64,000 nucleotides of DNA from Rhodococcus ruber NBRC 15591 (GCF_001894945.1 NZ_BCXE01000001.1:372001-436000); one strand, 5' to 3'. Shown: positions 18,448 to 26,903, counted from the stretch's first letter. Notes: generated by a model not told the origin, from the letters alone. A program made the numbers and translations.

Positions 18448-19639
18448 ACGACGTCCGAGGTGCTTGTTCGCGGGATGCCAACCGGTGCAACGCCGCGAGT
18501 CCGAGTTCGGCTGCGGCGGAGGTGAAGTCCGGGTCGAAGAGCAGGAAGCTCAGCAGGTCGCCGTGGTCCTCGCGGGTCCCTCCCACGAGGCGGCCCAGCA
18601 CCGACAGCCAGGGGTGGCGCAGGCCGCCCACCCCCGCGCCCTTCTCGCTGTAGATGTCGTAGGCGAGCCGGCCGAGGTCGTATGCCTGCTCGAGCGACGG
18701 GCCCGCGAACCGCACCTCGATCTCCCGATCCGAGGTCACGTCCGCGCTGTCCACTCCGGCTGCGCGGATGCGCATCAGCCGGTCGTTGCGGACCTCGAGC
18801 TGGTGCAGGTCTTCGATCATGCGGTCCGAGAGGACGGCGCGCAGGACGAGTGCGGCGGCACCGAACACGTCGGGTGGCTCGTCGTCGCCGGGCGCGAGAT
18901 CGGCGGCAGGCTGTTCGATCCAGTGCCGCGGCTGGGTCGCGACGACTCCGAGGGTGTCCGCGCCGAGGGCGAGGGCCGGCTTCAGCGGGGTGTTGAGCTG
19001 CAGACCACCGTCGACGTACCAGCCCGCCCACGCCGCCGGTTCGGTGACCCGGACGGGCCGGAACAGCACCGGCACCGCCGCCGAGGCCAGTACGTGCTCG
19101 ACGGACAGTTCCGTCTCGACGTAGGTGATGTTGCGTTGTTCGTCGTAGTCGGGCAGCGGCACCGACGGGTGTTTCTCGACGAAGACCACGGTGCCGCGGG
19201 TGGCGACGGAGGTCGCCGTCACCGCGACCGCCCCGATGGCCCCGCTGCGGATGTTGGCGTGCAGGTCCTCCCAGCAGATGAGAGATGTCAGCAGGTCGCG
19301 CATGCGCTCGGTGTCGAGAAGGCTCGGCAGCGTGACGTCCAGACCGGCGGCCTGACCGAGGTAACGCAGGCCGGTGCCGACCAGCGTGCCGACGGGCCCG
19401 AAGACGTCGTCCAGTCCCACCGTCGACCACAGGCTCACGATCTTGTGGGTGGCGGACTTGTACCCGTCCCCGGCGAAGGCGGCCAATCCGACGACGTTCA
19501 GCGCGCCGGCGCTGGTTCCCACCAGAATCGGCGGGCGCTCCGACCGCGGCAGGTGGGGCAGCAGCGATGCGATCGCCCCGGCCTCGTACGCCCCCCGGGC
19601 GCCCGCGCCGGACACCACCAGCCCTACGGTTTCGCTCAC
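18443..19639 (-). CDS. Patatin-like phospholipase
   Basis: A 398-residue serine hydrolase of the patatin family. The oxyanion loop GAGARG is at residues 11-16, the nucleophile Ser43 sits in GTSAGA, and the Asp of the Ser-Asp dyad is Asp210 in YVDGG. The dyad is complete. Patatins of this size release fatty acids from phospholipids or other acyl lipids, usually at the inner membrane face; no signal peptide is present. The GTG at 19639 is preceded by GAGGGGG, a better ribosome site than that of the in-frame ATG at 19663. Confidence 0.85.
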   Translation of the reverse strand: MSETVGLVVSGAGARGAYEAGAIASLLPHLPRSERPPILVGTSAGALNVVGLAAFAGDGYKSATHKIVSLWSTVGLDDVFGPVGTLVGTGLRYLGQAAGLDVTLPSLLDTERMRDLLTSLICWEDLHANIRSGAIGAVAVTATSVATRGTVVFVEKHPSVPLPDYDEQRNITYVETELSVEHVLASAAVPVLFRPVRVTEPAAWAGWYVDGGLQLNTPLKPALALGADTLGVVATQPRHWIEQPAADLAPGDDEPPDVFGAAALVLRAVLSDRMIEDLHQLEVRNDRLMRIRAAGVDSADVTSDREIEVRFAGPSLEQAYDLGRLAYDIYSEKGAGVGGLRHPWLSVLGRLVGGTREDHGDLLSFLLFDPDFTSAAAELGLAALHRLASREQAPRTSS

Positions 19640-19749
19640 GGTCGTCCCCCTCACGACGTGCATACATCGGAGAACGATACGCGCCGATGCGGCGCCGATC
19701 GCGTGATCCGCAGAAGCCGAGCGACGCTCGCAATGAGCGGACGTGCCGG

Positions 19750-20817
19750 CTATCCGGGCGAACGGTTCACTCGCTCGCCGGCCGGCTGGGCGGTCGTCGC
19801 GGCCGGCCGCGGCGCGAGCCCCGGGATCACGGTCTCCCCGTATGCCTCGAGGGTCGACGTCTTCGCGTCGTGCTGCAGGTACACGGCGAACTGGTCCACC
19901 CCGATCTCCTCGAGTTCCCTCAGCCGGTTCAGATGCTCCTCCGCGTCGCCGACGATGCAGAAGCGGTCGACGATCTCGTCGGCCACGAACTCCGCGTGCG
20001 GGTTCCCGGCGCGGCCGTGCTCGTTGTAGTCGTACCCGGAACGCCCGGCGACGTAGCGGGTGAGCGCCTCCGGCACGTCGCTGTCGGTGCCGTACCGCGC
20101 CACCAGGTCCGCGGCGTGATTCCCGACCATCCCACCGAACCAGCGGCACTGCTCGCGGGCATGCGTGAGGGCCGCGGCGGATCCGTCCGTCACATAGGCG
20201 GGTGCCGCCGCGCAGATCGTCACCGCCGCCGGGTCGCGACCGGCCGCCTCGGCGGCCGCGCGGACCCGCAGGATCGTCCACCTCGCGATCTCCGGATCCG
20301 CGAGTTGCAGGATGAATCCGTCGGCCACCCGGCCGATCAGATCGAGCGCCTTCGGCCCGTACCCGGCCACCCACACCTCGAGCGCCGACGTCTCTGCCCA
20401 CGGGAAGCGCACTGTCACGTCCCGCACCCGGGCCTCACGGCCGTTGCCGAGCTCACGGATGACCTCGATCGCGTCGCGGAGCGTCGCCAGCGTCGCCGGC
20501 GCGCCGCCGAGGGTGCGCACCGCCGAATCGCCCCGGCCGATCCCACAGACGGTGCGGTTGCCGAACATGCCGTTGAGCGTGGCGAAGGTCGAGGCCGTGA
20601 CCGTCCAGTCGCGGGTCGCCGGATTGGTCACCATCGGCCCCACCGTCACGGTGCGCGTCGCGGCGAGGATCATGCTGTGGACGACGTACGGCTCCTGCCA
20701 CAGCAGGTGCGAGTCGAACGTCCACACGTGGGAGAAGCCGTGTGTCTCCGCCTGCCGGGCCAGCTCCACGACCCGCGCCGCCGGCGGGTTGCACTGGAAT
20801 ACCACTCCGATGTCCAC
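19750..20817 (-). CDS. Luciferase-like (LLM) F420-dependent oxidoreductase
   Basis: A 355-residue TIM-barrel protein of the luciferase-like family. The N-terminal MDIGVVFQCNPPA, the strand GFSHVWTFDSH and the central GIGRGDSA and WVAGYGPKALDL segments resemble the F420-dependent group, in which such proteins carry out two-electron redox reactions. Flavin use cannot be excluded. The GTG at 20817 has GGGAGG seven bases upstream. The substrate is not evident, and the neighbouring patatin gene gives no clue. Confidence 0.8.
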   Translation of the reverse strand: MDIGVVFQCNPPAARVVELARQAETHGFSHVWTFDSHLLWQEPYVVHSMILAATRTVTVGPMVTNPATRDWTVTASTFATLNGMFGNRTVCGIGRGDSAVRTLGGAPATLATLRDAIEVIRELGNGREARVRDVTVRFPWAETSALEVWVAGYGPKALDLIGRVADGFILQLADPEIARWTILRVRAAAEAAGRDPAAVTICAAAPAYVTDGSAAALTHAREQCRWFGGMVGNHAADLVARYGTDSDVPEALTRYVAGRSGYDYNEHGRAGNPHAEFVADEIVDRFCIVGDAEEHLNRLRELEEIGVDQFAVYLQHDAKTSTLEAYGETVIPGLAPRPAATTAQPAGERVNRSPG

Positions 20818-20992
20818 GGGGCTCCTCCCGCCGCGACGTCATGTCGGATCCGATTCTGCGCGCACAACACCTCGGGTGTCCGGCACTCGGCGGGTTCGGG
20901 GATCGCGGGCCCATCTGCGGCGAGGGGCCGGTCGTGCCGCTCGTCTGCGTGTCGGTGTCCTGCCGGCGGGCGGTGTGGCCGAGACTGGTCCT

Positions 20993-21661
20993 GTGTCCGA
21001 CAACGGTGGTGTGGAAGCGGTGGTGTTCGACCTGGACGGGGTGCTGGTCGACTCCGAACCGCTGTGGGAGCAGGTGCGTCGGCAGGTCGTGGCCGAGCAC
21101 GGGGGCCGCTGGACCGACGATGCGCAGAGCCGGTTGATGGGCATGAGTACCCCGGAGTGGGCGAGGTATCTCAGTGAGGGTCTCGGTGTCGGCCTGCCAC
21201 CCGACGACGTGGCGGCGCTGGTCATCGAGCGCATGGGCGCCCGCTACGCCGAGCGGTTGCCGCTGATTCCCGGTGCGGTCGAGGCGGTGCGCGCGATGGC
21301 GGCGCGGTGGCCGCTCGGGCTGGCCAGCTCGTCCCCGCAGGCGCTGATCGAGGCCGTGCTCGACGCCGCAGCGCTGGGGGATGCGTTCGCGGTGGCGCTG
21401 TCCACCGAGGGTGTGGCGCGGGGGAAGCCGGCCCCCGACATCTACCTGACGGTGGCCGAGCGACTCGGGACGAACCCGGCTCGGTGTGCGGCGGTGGAGG
21501 ATTCCAGCAATGGGCTGCGGTCGGCGGCGGCGGCCGGCATGCGGGTGATCGCGATTCCCCATCCCCGGTACCCACCCGACCCGGATGCGCTCGCCCTCGC
21601 CGGGCTGGTGCTGCCCGGCTTGGACGGTCTCACCCCGGCCGCGGTGGCAGCGATGAGGTGA
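20993..21661 (+). CDS. HAD-superfamily phosphatase (subfamily IA)
   Basis: A 222-residue hydrolase with all four HAD motifs: DLDGVLVDSE with nucleophile Asp and acid Asp, LASSSP, KPAPD and VEDSSNG. Spacing and the cap sequence after motif I match the group containing hexitol and 2-deoxyglucose 6-phosphate phosphatases and beta-phosphoglucomutase. It most likely dephosphorylates a small sugar phosphate. The GTG at 20993 lacks a strong ribosome site, and another GTG at 21011 sits six residues further in; both keep motif I. Confidence 0.82.
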   Translation: MSDNGGVEAVVFDLDGVLVDSEPLWEQVRRQVVAEHGGRWTDDAQSRLMGMSTPEWARYLSEGLGVGLPPDDVAALVIERMGARYAERLPLIPGAVEAVRAMAARWPLGLASSSPQALIEAVLDAAALGDAFAVALSTEGVARGKPAPDIYLTVAERLGTNPARCAAVEDSSNGLRSAAAAGMRVIAIPHPRYPPDPDALALAGLVLPGLDGLTPAAVAAMR

Positions 21662-21671
21662 AAGGCGGAGG

Positions 21672-21688
21672 CCGGGGCCCCGCCCCGG
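21672..21688. terminator. GC hairpin between convergent genes
   Basis: CCGGGGC-CCC-GCCCCGG, a perfect 7-bp stem 10 bp after the HAD stop codon and 18 bp from the stop of the converging Het-C-like gene. There is no T-run, as is common in actinobacteria. Confidence 0.45.
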
Positions 21689-21705
21689 TGCGGCCGGTCT
21701 CGCCC

Positions 21706-22686
21706 CTATGCCGGCGGACTCGGCGCAACGCCGACTGGCTGTACCGAAATACGTTCGGGGAAAACGGAAGTGGGCGCCGGGACCGCACAGGGCGCGAATC
21801 GCGCGGCCTGGAACAGATTGTCGGTGACGCACTCTCCGTCGACACCGCCGGGGACGGAACCGGCGACGAGACCACGGACCTCCCGGTACAGCGCGGTGGT
21901 GTGTTCGACGGCGAGTTGCACCGCGAGCTGGTGGTACGTCGTCCCGTCCTGTCCGGGGACCGGCTCACGGCCGCGGAGCGTGCCCGGATCGTCCTTGTTC
22001 AGGGTCAGGTGACACTCCTCGAACGAGGCGGGCGGGGCGGGCGGGCCCTCGCTCGGCGGGACGGACGACCCGGCCGGGGGAGCGGGCGGACCGCTCGGGC
22101 AGCCGTCGAGACCGTTGGCCGGGGTCAGCTCGAAGAACCCGGTGTGCAGGCCGGCCGGAAGAGCGGCGGGATCGCACGTCGGGAAGAGCGGAGCGAGCCC
22201 CGGGGCCCGGTTCGCGGCGACGGCCACCTCGACCCAGTTCGAGTGGGAGTAGAAGTCGGCGAGGGCGTGCGTCAGGCCGCCGAAGGCGCTGCGGGCTCCG
22301 AAGCCGTTCACGGGGGTGCGGAACTCCGGTGGTCCGGCGGGTTGCGCGCCGGCGATCACGGCGGGCACGAAGAAGTTCCACGCGTCCCGGGCACGGTCGC
22401 AGACGTCCGCCGGCCCCGCGGCGTTGTCGAAGTGCCGGAAGGCGTCGCCCTGGAACAGGTCGCTGCCTTCGTTGCCGGTGCCGGTGAGGAGGCTTCCGGT
22501 GATCTCGGCGAGTGCCAGGTCGTCGACGCCCCCGTCGCCGGGGGCCGGCGGCAGCGCTGCCCGCAGAATCGTCCCGTGGACGTCGGGCGCGAAGGCCGGG
22601 GCGTTCGGTGGCATCGACACGGACAGGAGTGCGGCGGCGGCAACCGTCACGATCGCCGACAGACCGGGGCGGGGAAGCAGTGTCAT
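21706..22686 (-). CDS. Secreted Het-C-like protein
   Basis: A 326-residue protein with a signal peptide of about 33 residues ending near PAFA. The mature part has the zinc phospholipase C/Het-C pattern: FRHFDN near residue 83, and LTHALADFYSHSNWVEV with His140, Asp144 and His148. Het-C proteins were first known from fungal heterokaryon incompatibility; bacterial members are secreted and of unclear role. A proline-rich linker near residue 205 and several cysteines fit an exported protein. The start ATG at 22686 has GCGGAG nine bases upstream. Four 16-bp repeats sit directly before it. The membrane hydrolase gene upstream on the same strand, 170 bp away, may be functionally linked. Confidence 0.7.
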   Translation of the reverse strand: MTLLPRPGLSAIVTVAAAALLSVSMPPNAPAFAPDVHGTILRAALPPAPGDGGVDDLALAEITGSLLTGTGNEGSDLFQGDAFRHFDNAAGPADVCDRARDAWNFFVPAVIAGAQPAGPPEFRTPVNGFGARSAFGGLTHALADFYSHSNWVEVAVAANRAPGLAPLFPTCDPAALPAGLHTGFFELTPANGLDGCPSGPPAPPAGSSVPPSEGPPAPPASFEECHLTLNKDDPGTLRGREPVPGQDGTTYHQLAVQLAVEHTTALYREVRGLVAGSVPGGVDGECVTDNLFQAARFAPCAVPAPTSVFPERISVQPVGVAPSPPA

Positions 22687-22695
22687 GGGTACTCC

Positions 22696-22759
22696 GCAGT
22701 CGTTCGTCGTGGCAGTCGTTCGTCGTGGCAGTCGTTCGTCGTGGCGGTCGTTGGTCGTG
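22696..22759. repeat. Four tandem 16-bp repeats in the leader of the Het-C-like gene
   Basis: The unit GCAGTCGTTCGTCGTG occurs three times without change (22696-22711, 22712-22727, 22728-22743) and once with two changes (22744-22759). The array lies 10-73 bp before the Het-C-like start codon, in what should be its leader or promoter. Confidence 0.85.
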
Positions 22760-22856
22760 AGCACCGCGCTGCGTCCGGCGATGCCGTTGTTCGGGACCGG
22801 TGGTGGCCTCCTCCGAATATCCCCCTCGGCGGCGATCGTCGCGGGGGAATTCGGGA

Positions 22857-24392
22857 TCAGCGCAGCGCCTGCCCGGCCGGCACCCCGAACGGCCGCACGA
22901 GCACGGCACCCCAGTCCCGCCACGGCGGGCACGGTGGGGGAGGCCGGCCGTTCAGGAACCGGATGGCGGCGTCCTCGAAGGCCGCCGACTCGGGCAGGTA
23001 CGGGTGGGCGACGCGGGCGGGACACTCGTTGCGCTCCACGTCGAGCTCCCGGCCGTCCGGCATCAGCGGCAGATCGGTGGCCGAGGGCAGGCTCGAGGCG
23101 CGCACCGCCCCGGGCAGCGGCCGAGCGAGGACGGACTCCGCGGCACCTGCCGTGCCGAGCAGGTCCCGGGCGGCCGGGGTCTCCGGATCGAAGTGGAACC
23201 GGACGAGGTCGGTGGCCGGTGCGGCGAGGCGCAGCAGGTCGGCGAAGACGCGGCCGGGGGCGTTCACGCCGGGCGGTGGGTAGCCGGTCGGGGTGCTCGG
23301 GAACGGGCCGACGAGCAGCAGGGCGTCGACGTCGGCCCGCCCGGTGGCGACGGCCTCCCACACCACCCACACCGCGTGCGAATGCGCGGCCACCACCAGC
23401 GGACGAGGCAGCCCGGACGCCTGCTCGACGAACAGATCGACCTGTTCCTGGAACGGGCGCTGGGTGTCGCTCGGTCCGTAGGGGGCGCCCGTGCGGATCG
23501 GGCACGTCGCGTCCCGCTGCGGCTGCCCGTCGCCCGGCCCGGCATACGAGAAGTAGTACACCTGCTCGCAGCGGTAGCCGAGGCGGTGTACGTCCGTCGC
23601 GTGGATCGCGCCCCGCCCCGACGCCGAGTTGATCCCCGAGAGGATCAGCAGCGAACCCGGTTGCGGCGGGCCGGGTTCCGGCTCGTCGTACCCGCGGGTC
23701 GCGACGAAAGCGATCGATACGGCGACCAGCGCCGCGACGAACGCGCTCACGGCCGCCCCCGGCCGGCGCAGTGCCGGGCGGTGCATCGCCCGGATCGCCA
23801 GGCCGGTCGTGACGGCCGAGACCGGGACGAGCGGCACGGTCAGGACAGGGACCCGTTCGGCCAGGGCGCCCAGCGCCAGGACCACGGCGCAGTACGGCAG
23901 CGTCACCTCGACGCGCAGCCCCCGCCGCCGGGTCAGTGCGAGCGCCTCCCGCAGCCGTACGGTGCCCTGCCACGGAACCGGACCGAGCGTCAGCACCAGC
24001 ACCCCGACCAGGGCGACGGCCGGCCAGAACAGCCGGGAGTACAGGACGGCGTAGGCGGTGGCGTCGGCGAATGCCGCCAGCAGCACCGGCCCGAACGCGA
24101 CCGCGTAGAACAGGGCCGCGAACCGCAGGCGGCGGGCATCGAGACCGCCCAGCAGCCACGCCATGAGCGCCACCCGCGCCGCGGACACGGCGGCGAGCAA
24201 CATCAGGAACACCGGCCACGACGGCGCCCGCGACAGCAGAAGTCGCAGGTCGGCGAACTGGTCCAGCGGGGGCAACGCCACCAGGTGGATCAGCCCCGGC
24301 CACGTCGGGACCGCGTTCGTCACCGCGAGCAGCACGACGAGCGCCGCCGCGGCCGCGAGCGGCCACCAGCGCCACCACCGTCCCTCGCGCAC
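22857..24392 (-). CDS. Membrane protein with C-terminal alpha/beta-hydrolase-like domain
   Basis: A 511-residue protein. About seven hydrophobic helices fill the first 250 residues, for example WPLAAAAALVVLLAVTNAVP and AAVSAFVAALVAVSIAFVAT. The rest is a soluble domain with the pattern of an alpha/beta hydrolase, including VVAAHSHAVW at the nucleophile-elbow position (H-S-H instead of G-x-S-x-G) and an LVGPFPSTPTG strand. The domain probably faces outside the cell. The GTG at 24392 is preceded by GGGAGG. A catalytic Asp is not obvious. It may be co-transcribed with the secreted Het-C-like gene. Confidence 0.7.
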   Translation of the reverse strand: MREGRWWRWWPLAAAAALVVLLAVTNAVPTWPGLIHLVALPPLDQFADLRLLLSRAPSWPVFLMLLAAVSAARVALMAWLLGGLDARRLRFAALFYAVAFGPVLLAAFADATAYAVLYSRLFWPAVALVGVLVLTLGPVPWQGTVRLREALALTRRRGLRVEVTLPYCAVVLALGALAERVPVLTVPLVPVSAVTTGLAIRAMHRPALRRPGAAVSAFVAALVAVSIAFVATRGYDEPEPGPPQPGSLLILSGINSASGRGAIHATDVHRLGYRCEQVYYFSYAGPGDGQPQRDATCPIRTGAPYGPSDTQRPFQEQVDLFVEQASGLPRPLVVAAHSHAVWVVWEAVATGRADVDALLLVGPFPSTPTGYPPPGVNAPGRVFADLLRLAAPATDLVRFHFDPETPAARDLLGTAGAAESVLARPLPGAVRASSLPSATDLPLMPDGRELDVERNECPARVAHPYLPESAAFEDAAIRFLNGRPPPPCPPWRDWGAVLVRPFGVPAGQALR

Positions 24393-24492
24393 GCGGCCTC
24401 CCGTCGCCGACTGCCTCGAATCTAGGGGGTGCGCGGGTGCCCGGCGCCGGATTCGTCCGGGTCCCGGTGTACTTTGCCAAGCGAACGAGTAG

Positions 24493-24735
24493 CGAGGGTG
24501 CTGGGGGTGCGGCAAACGTGCCCCGGGGCCCTTCGATCCGTTCCGTGACGGCGGCGAGGCCGGCCTGCGCGAGAAGCTGGCGCCCCTCGATGTCGAGCAG
24601 CTCGAGGACATCGTCGCCGAGCACGCGATGGACCACGACCGCCTCGCCATGCGCTGGCGCACGCCGAAGAAGCTGCAGGACAGGATCGTCGAACGGGTCA
24701 GGGCGCTCGCGACGAAGGGCGACGCCTTCCGCTGA
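24493..24735 (+). pseudogene. Remnant of a conserved actinobacterial hypothetical gene (5' end missing)
   Basis: This frame reads FDPFRDGGEAGLREKLAPL, then a helical segment, then a TPKKLQDRIVERVRALATKG tail, ending in a TGA at 24733. The sequence looks like the C-terminal end of a conserved protein, but the frame is closed by a stop at 24490 and holds no ATG, GTG or TTG. The usual beginning is therefore gone or lies in another frame. It appears to be a decayed copy. Confidence 0.5.
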
Positions 24736-24762
24736 CGCAACCGGACCGGGGAGCGGTCCCGG

Positions 24763-24921
24763 TCAGGGTGTCCGGGTCCGTCGATCCACTTCCTTCTCGA
24801 CAGCGAGAGCCAGGTCGTGAACGACCCGGGAGTGCCATTGCTTGTGCGCCGCGAGGTCCGCGGCGAGCGCATGGCAGTCCGGGCATTCCTGGGCGGCGCT
24901 GTTCTGCTGGGTGTGCTCCAT
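24763..24921 (-). CDS. 52-residue protein with a zinc-finger-like Cys2His2 motif
   Basis: A small protein beginning MEHTQQNSAA. Cys13-x2-Cys16-x9-His26-x3-His30 would fit a zinc site, followed by a basic amphipathic helix ending in KEVDRRTRTP. GGAGGTG eight bases before the ATG at 24921 is one of the best ribosome sites in the window, arguing that the gene is real despite its size. An in-frame ATG at 24957 would lack such a site. It is transcribed away from the DUF429 gene, and the shared upstream region carries an ordered array of TTGCA sites. Metal binding and DNA binding are inferences. Confidence 0.6.
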   Translation of the reverse strand: MEHTQQNSAAQECPDCHALAADLAAHKQWHSRVVHDLALAVEKEVDRRTRTP

Positions 24922-25011
24922 GGTGTTGCACCTCCTGGAAGAGATATCCGCCTCCACCGTGGCACGGATGCGGAACGTAGTCCACGGCTGTGCGCGCCTG
25001 ATGATGTACCG

Positions 25012-25088
25012 GCTTGCACTCCCTGTGGCGTGCTTGCACCCGTTGTGGCGGGACAGAGGGGATGCAAGGTGCGCAGTACGGATGCAAG
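25012..25088. promoter_or_regulatory. Ordered array of four CTTGCA/TGCAAG sites in a divergent promoter region
   Basis: CTTGCA occurs at 25013 and 25033, and the inverted form TGCAAG at 25063 and 25083. Steps are 20, 30 and 20 bp, so all four lie on about the same face of the helix. The first pair sits in 19-bp direct repeats (25012-25030 and 25032-25050); the second pair shares GGATGCAAG. The array lies between the small zinc-finger-like gene (minus) and the DUF429 gene (plus). Confidence 0.6.
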
Positions 25089-25112
25089 CTCCCGGGACGG
25101 GCAGCGGATACC

Positions 25113-25862
25113 GTGGCGTTCGTGAAGACGGTAGGTGTCGATCTCGCGGCCGAGCCGGCGAAGACGGCGGTCGCCACCCTCGCGTGGGAGCACGGCACCG
25201 CGACGGTGCAGGCGCTGCGGCTCGGCGCGACCGACCCGGAGATCGTGGCCGCGATCGTCGCGGCGGACCGGAGCGGGATCGACGCGCCCTTCGGATGGCC
25301 CGACGCGTTCGTCGAGTTCCTCGGCGCGCATCACCGCCTCGAGTACTCGCGCGAACGCGCCCTGAGCAGCCGGCCCGGACGCCTCCCGCTGGTGCGACGA
25401 TCGACCGACCGCGTGGTGCATGCCCGGACGGGGATCGTCCCGCTGAGCGTGTCCGCGGATCTCATCGCCCACGTGGCGCTCCGGTGTGCGGGCCTGCTCG
25501 CGGAACTCGATGCCGTCGGAGTGGAGGTCGACCGCGTCGATGGTGCGGTGGTGGAGGCGTATCCCGCTGCCGCGCTGCAGGGTTGGGGACTGCCGTTCAA
25601 GGGGTACAAGAGCGCGAAGAACCGCGAGGTGCGCGCCGCATCGGTGGCTGCGCTGGAAGGGGCCCTGCCGGGACTGACGCTCGGCGGCTTCCGGGACCTG
25701 TGCGTCGACTCCGACGACGCGTTCGATGCGGTCGTCGCCGGCCTCGTCGCCCGCGCGGCCGCCCTCGGCAGAACCGTCCGGCCCGATGCGGCGCAGCACG
25801 CCGTCGCGGTCCGGGAGGGATGGATCCATTTGCCGGTGTGCGGAATCGGCGAACTGCTCTGA
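25113..25862 (+). CDS. DUF429 family protein
   Basis: A 249-residue protein. An RNase H-like fold is suggested by VGVDLAAEPAKTAVATLAW at the start, the SGIDAPFGWPDAFVEFL segment near 50 and VEAYPAAALQGWGLPFKGYK near 150, which are typical of DUF429 proteins. The conserved acidic residues of the first strand (Asp) and of IDAPFG (Asp) are present. No biochemical role is established for the family. Starts at GTG 25113 or GTG 25122 are both possible; GCGGA upstream slightly favours 25113. Confidence 0.75.
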   Translation: MAFVKTVGVDLAAEPAKTAVATLAWEHGTATVQALRLGATDPEIVAAIVAADRSGIDAPFGWPDAFVEFLGAHHRLEYSRERALSSRPGRLPLVRRSTDRVVHARTGIVPLSVSADLIAHVALRCAGLLAELDAVGVEVDRVDGAVVEAYPAAALQGWGLPFKGYKSAKNREVRAASVAALEGALPGLTLGGFRDLCVDSDDAFDAVVAGLVARAAALGRTVRPDAAQHAVAVREGWIHLPVCGIGELL

Positions 25863-25917
25863 GGTGACCGGACCCTCGGCGCCGTGCCGGTACGCTGCAG
25901 GCGACGAGAGGAGCCGC

Positions 25918-26835
25918 ATGGACCCGGTGATCCGGATATCCGACGAGGTGCGCGCCGCCGTCGCGGCCCGCCGCCCGGTGGTGGCCCTGGAATCGACGAT
26001 CTTCACCCACGGCCTGCCGCGTCCGCGCAACCTCGAGGTGGCGCTCGAGGCGGAGGCGCGGTTGCGGGCGGCGGACGTCGTCCCCGCCACCGTCGGCGTG
26101 CTCCGCGGCGTCCCCACCGTCGGACTGTCCACCGACGAGATCACCGAACTCGCGACGTCGCAGACCGTGACGAAGCTGAGCGTGCGCGACCTGCCGATCG
26201 CCGTCGCACGACGGCTGTCCGGCGGCACCACCGTCGCGGCGACGGCCCTGCTCGCGCACCGCGCCGGTGTCGGGGTCTTCGCGACGGGTGGGCTCGGGGG
26301 CGTGCACCGCGGCGCACAGAGCACCTTCGACGAATCCGCCGACCTGGTCGCCCTGTCCACCGTGCCGATCCTCGTCGTCAGCGCCGGCGTCAAGTCGATC
26401 CTCGACATCCCGGCCACGCTGGAGCGGCTCGAGACCCTGAGCATTCCGGTCGTCGGCTACCGCACCCGGAGCTTCCCCGGCTTCTACATCCGCGACAGCG
26501 GCTGCCCGCTCGAGTATTCCGTCGACTCCCCGGCCGAGGTCGCCGAGCTGGTCCGCGCCCGGGACGCGCTCGGCCTGAAAACCGCTGTCCTGCTTGCGAA
26601 TCCGGTCCCGGAGGACGCACAGCTCGACCCCGGACTGCATGCGCGGGTGCTGCGCGAGGCCGAGGAGCGGGCCGCGGCCGCCGGGGTCGCCGGCAAGGAC
26701 ACGACGCCGTTCCTGCTCGACCACTTCCACCGCGCCACCGGCGGCCGCAGCCTCGACGTCAACGTCGAGGTCTACCGGGGCAACGTCGCGCTCGGCGGCG
26801 CCGTCGCGACGGCACTCGCCGGCGGTCCGACCTGA
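25918..26835 (+). CDS. psuG: Pseudouridine-5'-phosphate glycosidase
   Basis: A 305-residue enzyme that reversibly splits pseudouridine 5'-phosphate into uracil and ribose 5-phosphate. The family signatures are clear: VALESTIFTHGLPRP near the start, a central TKLSVRDLP, GGTTVAATALLAHRAGVGVFATGG, then VVSAGVKSILDIPATLE and GYRTRSFPGFY. The catalytic Lys is expected in the AGVKSILD segment. Length is typical of the stand-alone enzyme. GAGAGGAG upstream supports the ATG. A partner pseudouridine kinase gene is not adjacent. A strong hairpin follows the stop. Confidence 0.93.
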   Translation: MDPVIRISDEVRAAVAARRPVVALESTIFTHGLPRPRNLEVALEAEARLRAADVVPATVGVLRGVPTVGLSTDEITELATSQTVTKLSVRDLPIAVARRLSGGTTVAATALLAHRAGVGVFATGGLGGVHRGAQSTFDESADLVALSTVPILVVSAGVKSILDIPATLERLETLSIPVVGYRTRSFPGFYIRDSGCPLEYSVDSPAEVAELVRARDALGLKTAVLLANPVPEDAQLDPGLHARVLREAEERAAAAGVAGKDTTPFLLDHFHRATGGRSLDVNVEVYRGNVALGGAVATALAGGPT

Positions 26836-26848
26836 CGACCGCCGCATC

Positions 26849-26890
26849 GGTGCGTCCTTTGGGCGGCCAGGGCAGCCCAAAGGACGCACC
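26849..26890. terminator. Strong bidirectional terminator hairpin
   Basis: A perfect 15-bp inverted repeat, GGTGCGTCCTTTGGG and its complement, encloses a 12-base loop. It sits between the stop codons of psuG (plus) and the CoA-binding gene (minus), exactly where a shared terminator is expected. Confidence 0.8.
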
Positions 26891-26903
26891 GCACCTTCAA
26901 GCA

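Noticed and set aside
21706-24636. One 976-residue minus-strand protein covering the Het-C-like gene and region upstream
   Set aside because: Only the last 326 residues make sense; they begin at an ATG with a ribosome site and a signal peptide, and the upstream part is out of frame with the membrane hydrolase.
24393-25112. Prophage or integrated element around the small zinc-finger-like gene
   Set aside because: No integrase, attachment repeats, phage structural genes or tRNA end were seen; the small gene and remnant alone are not enough.
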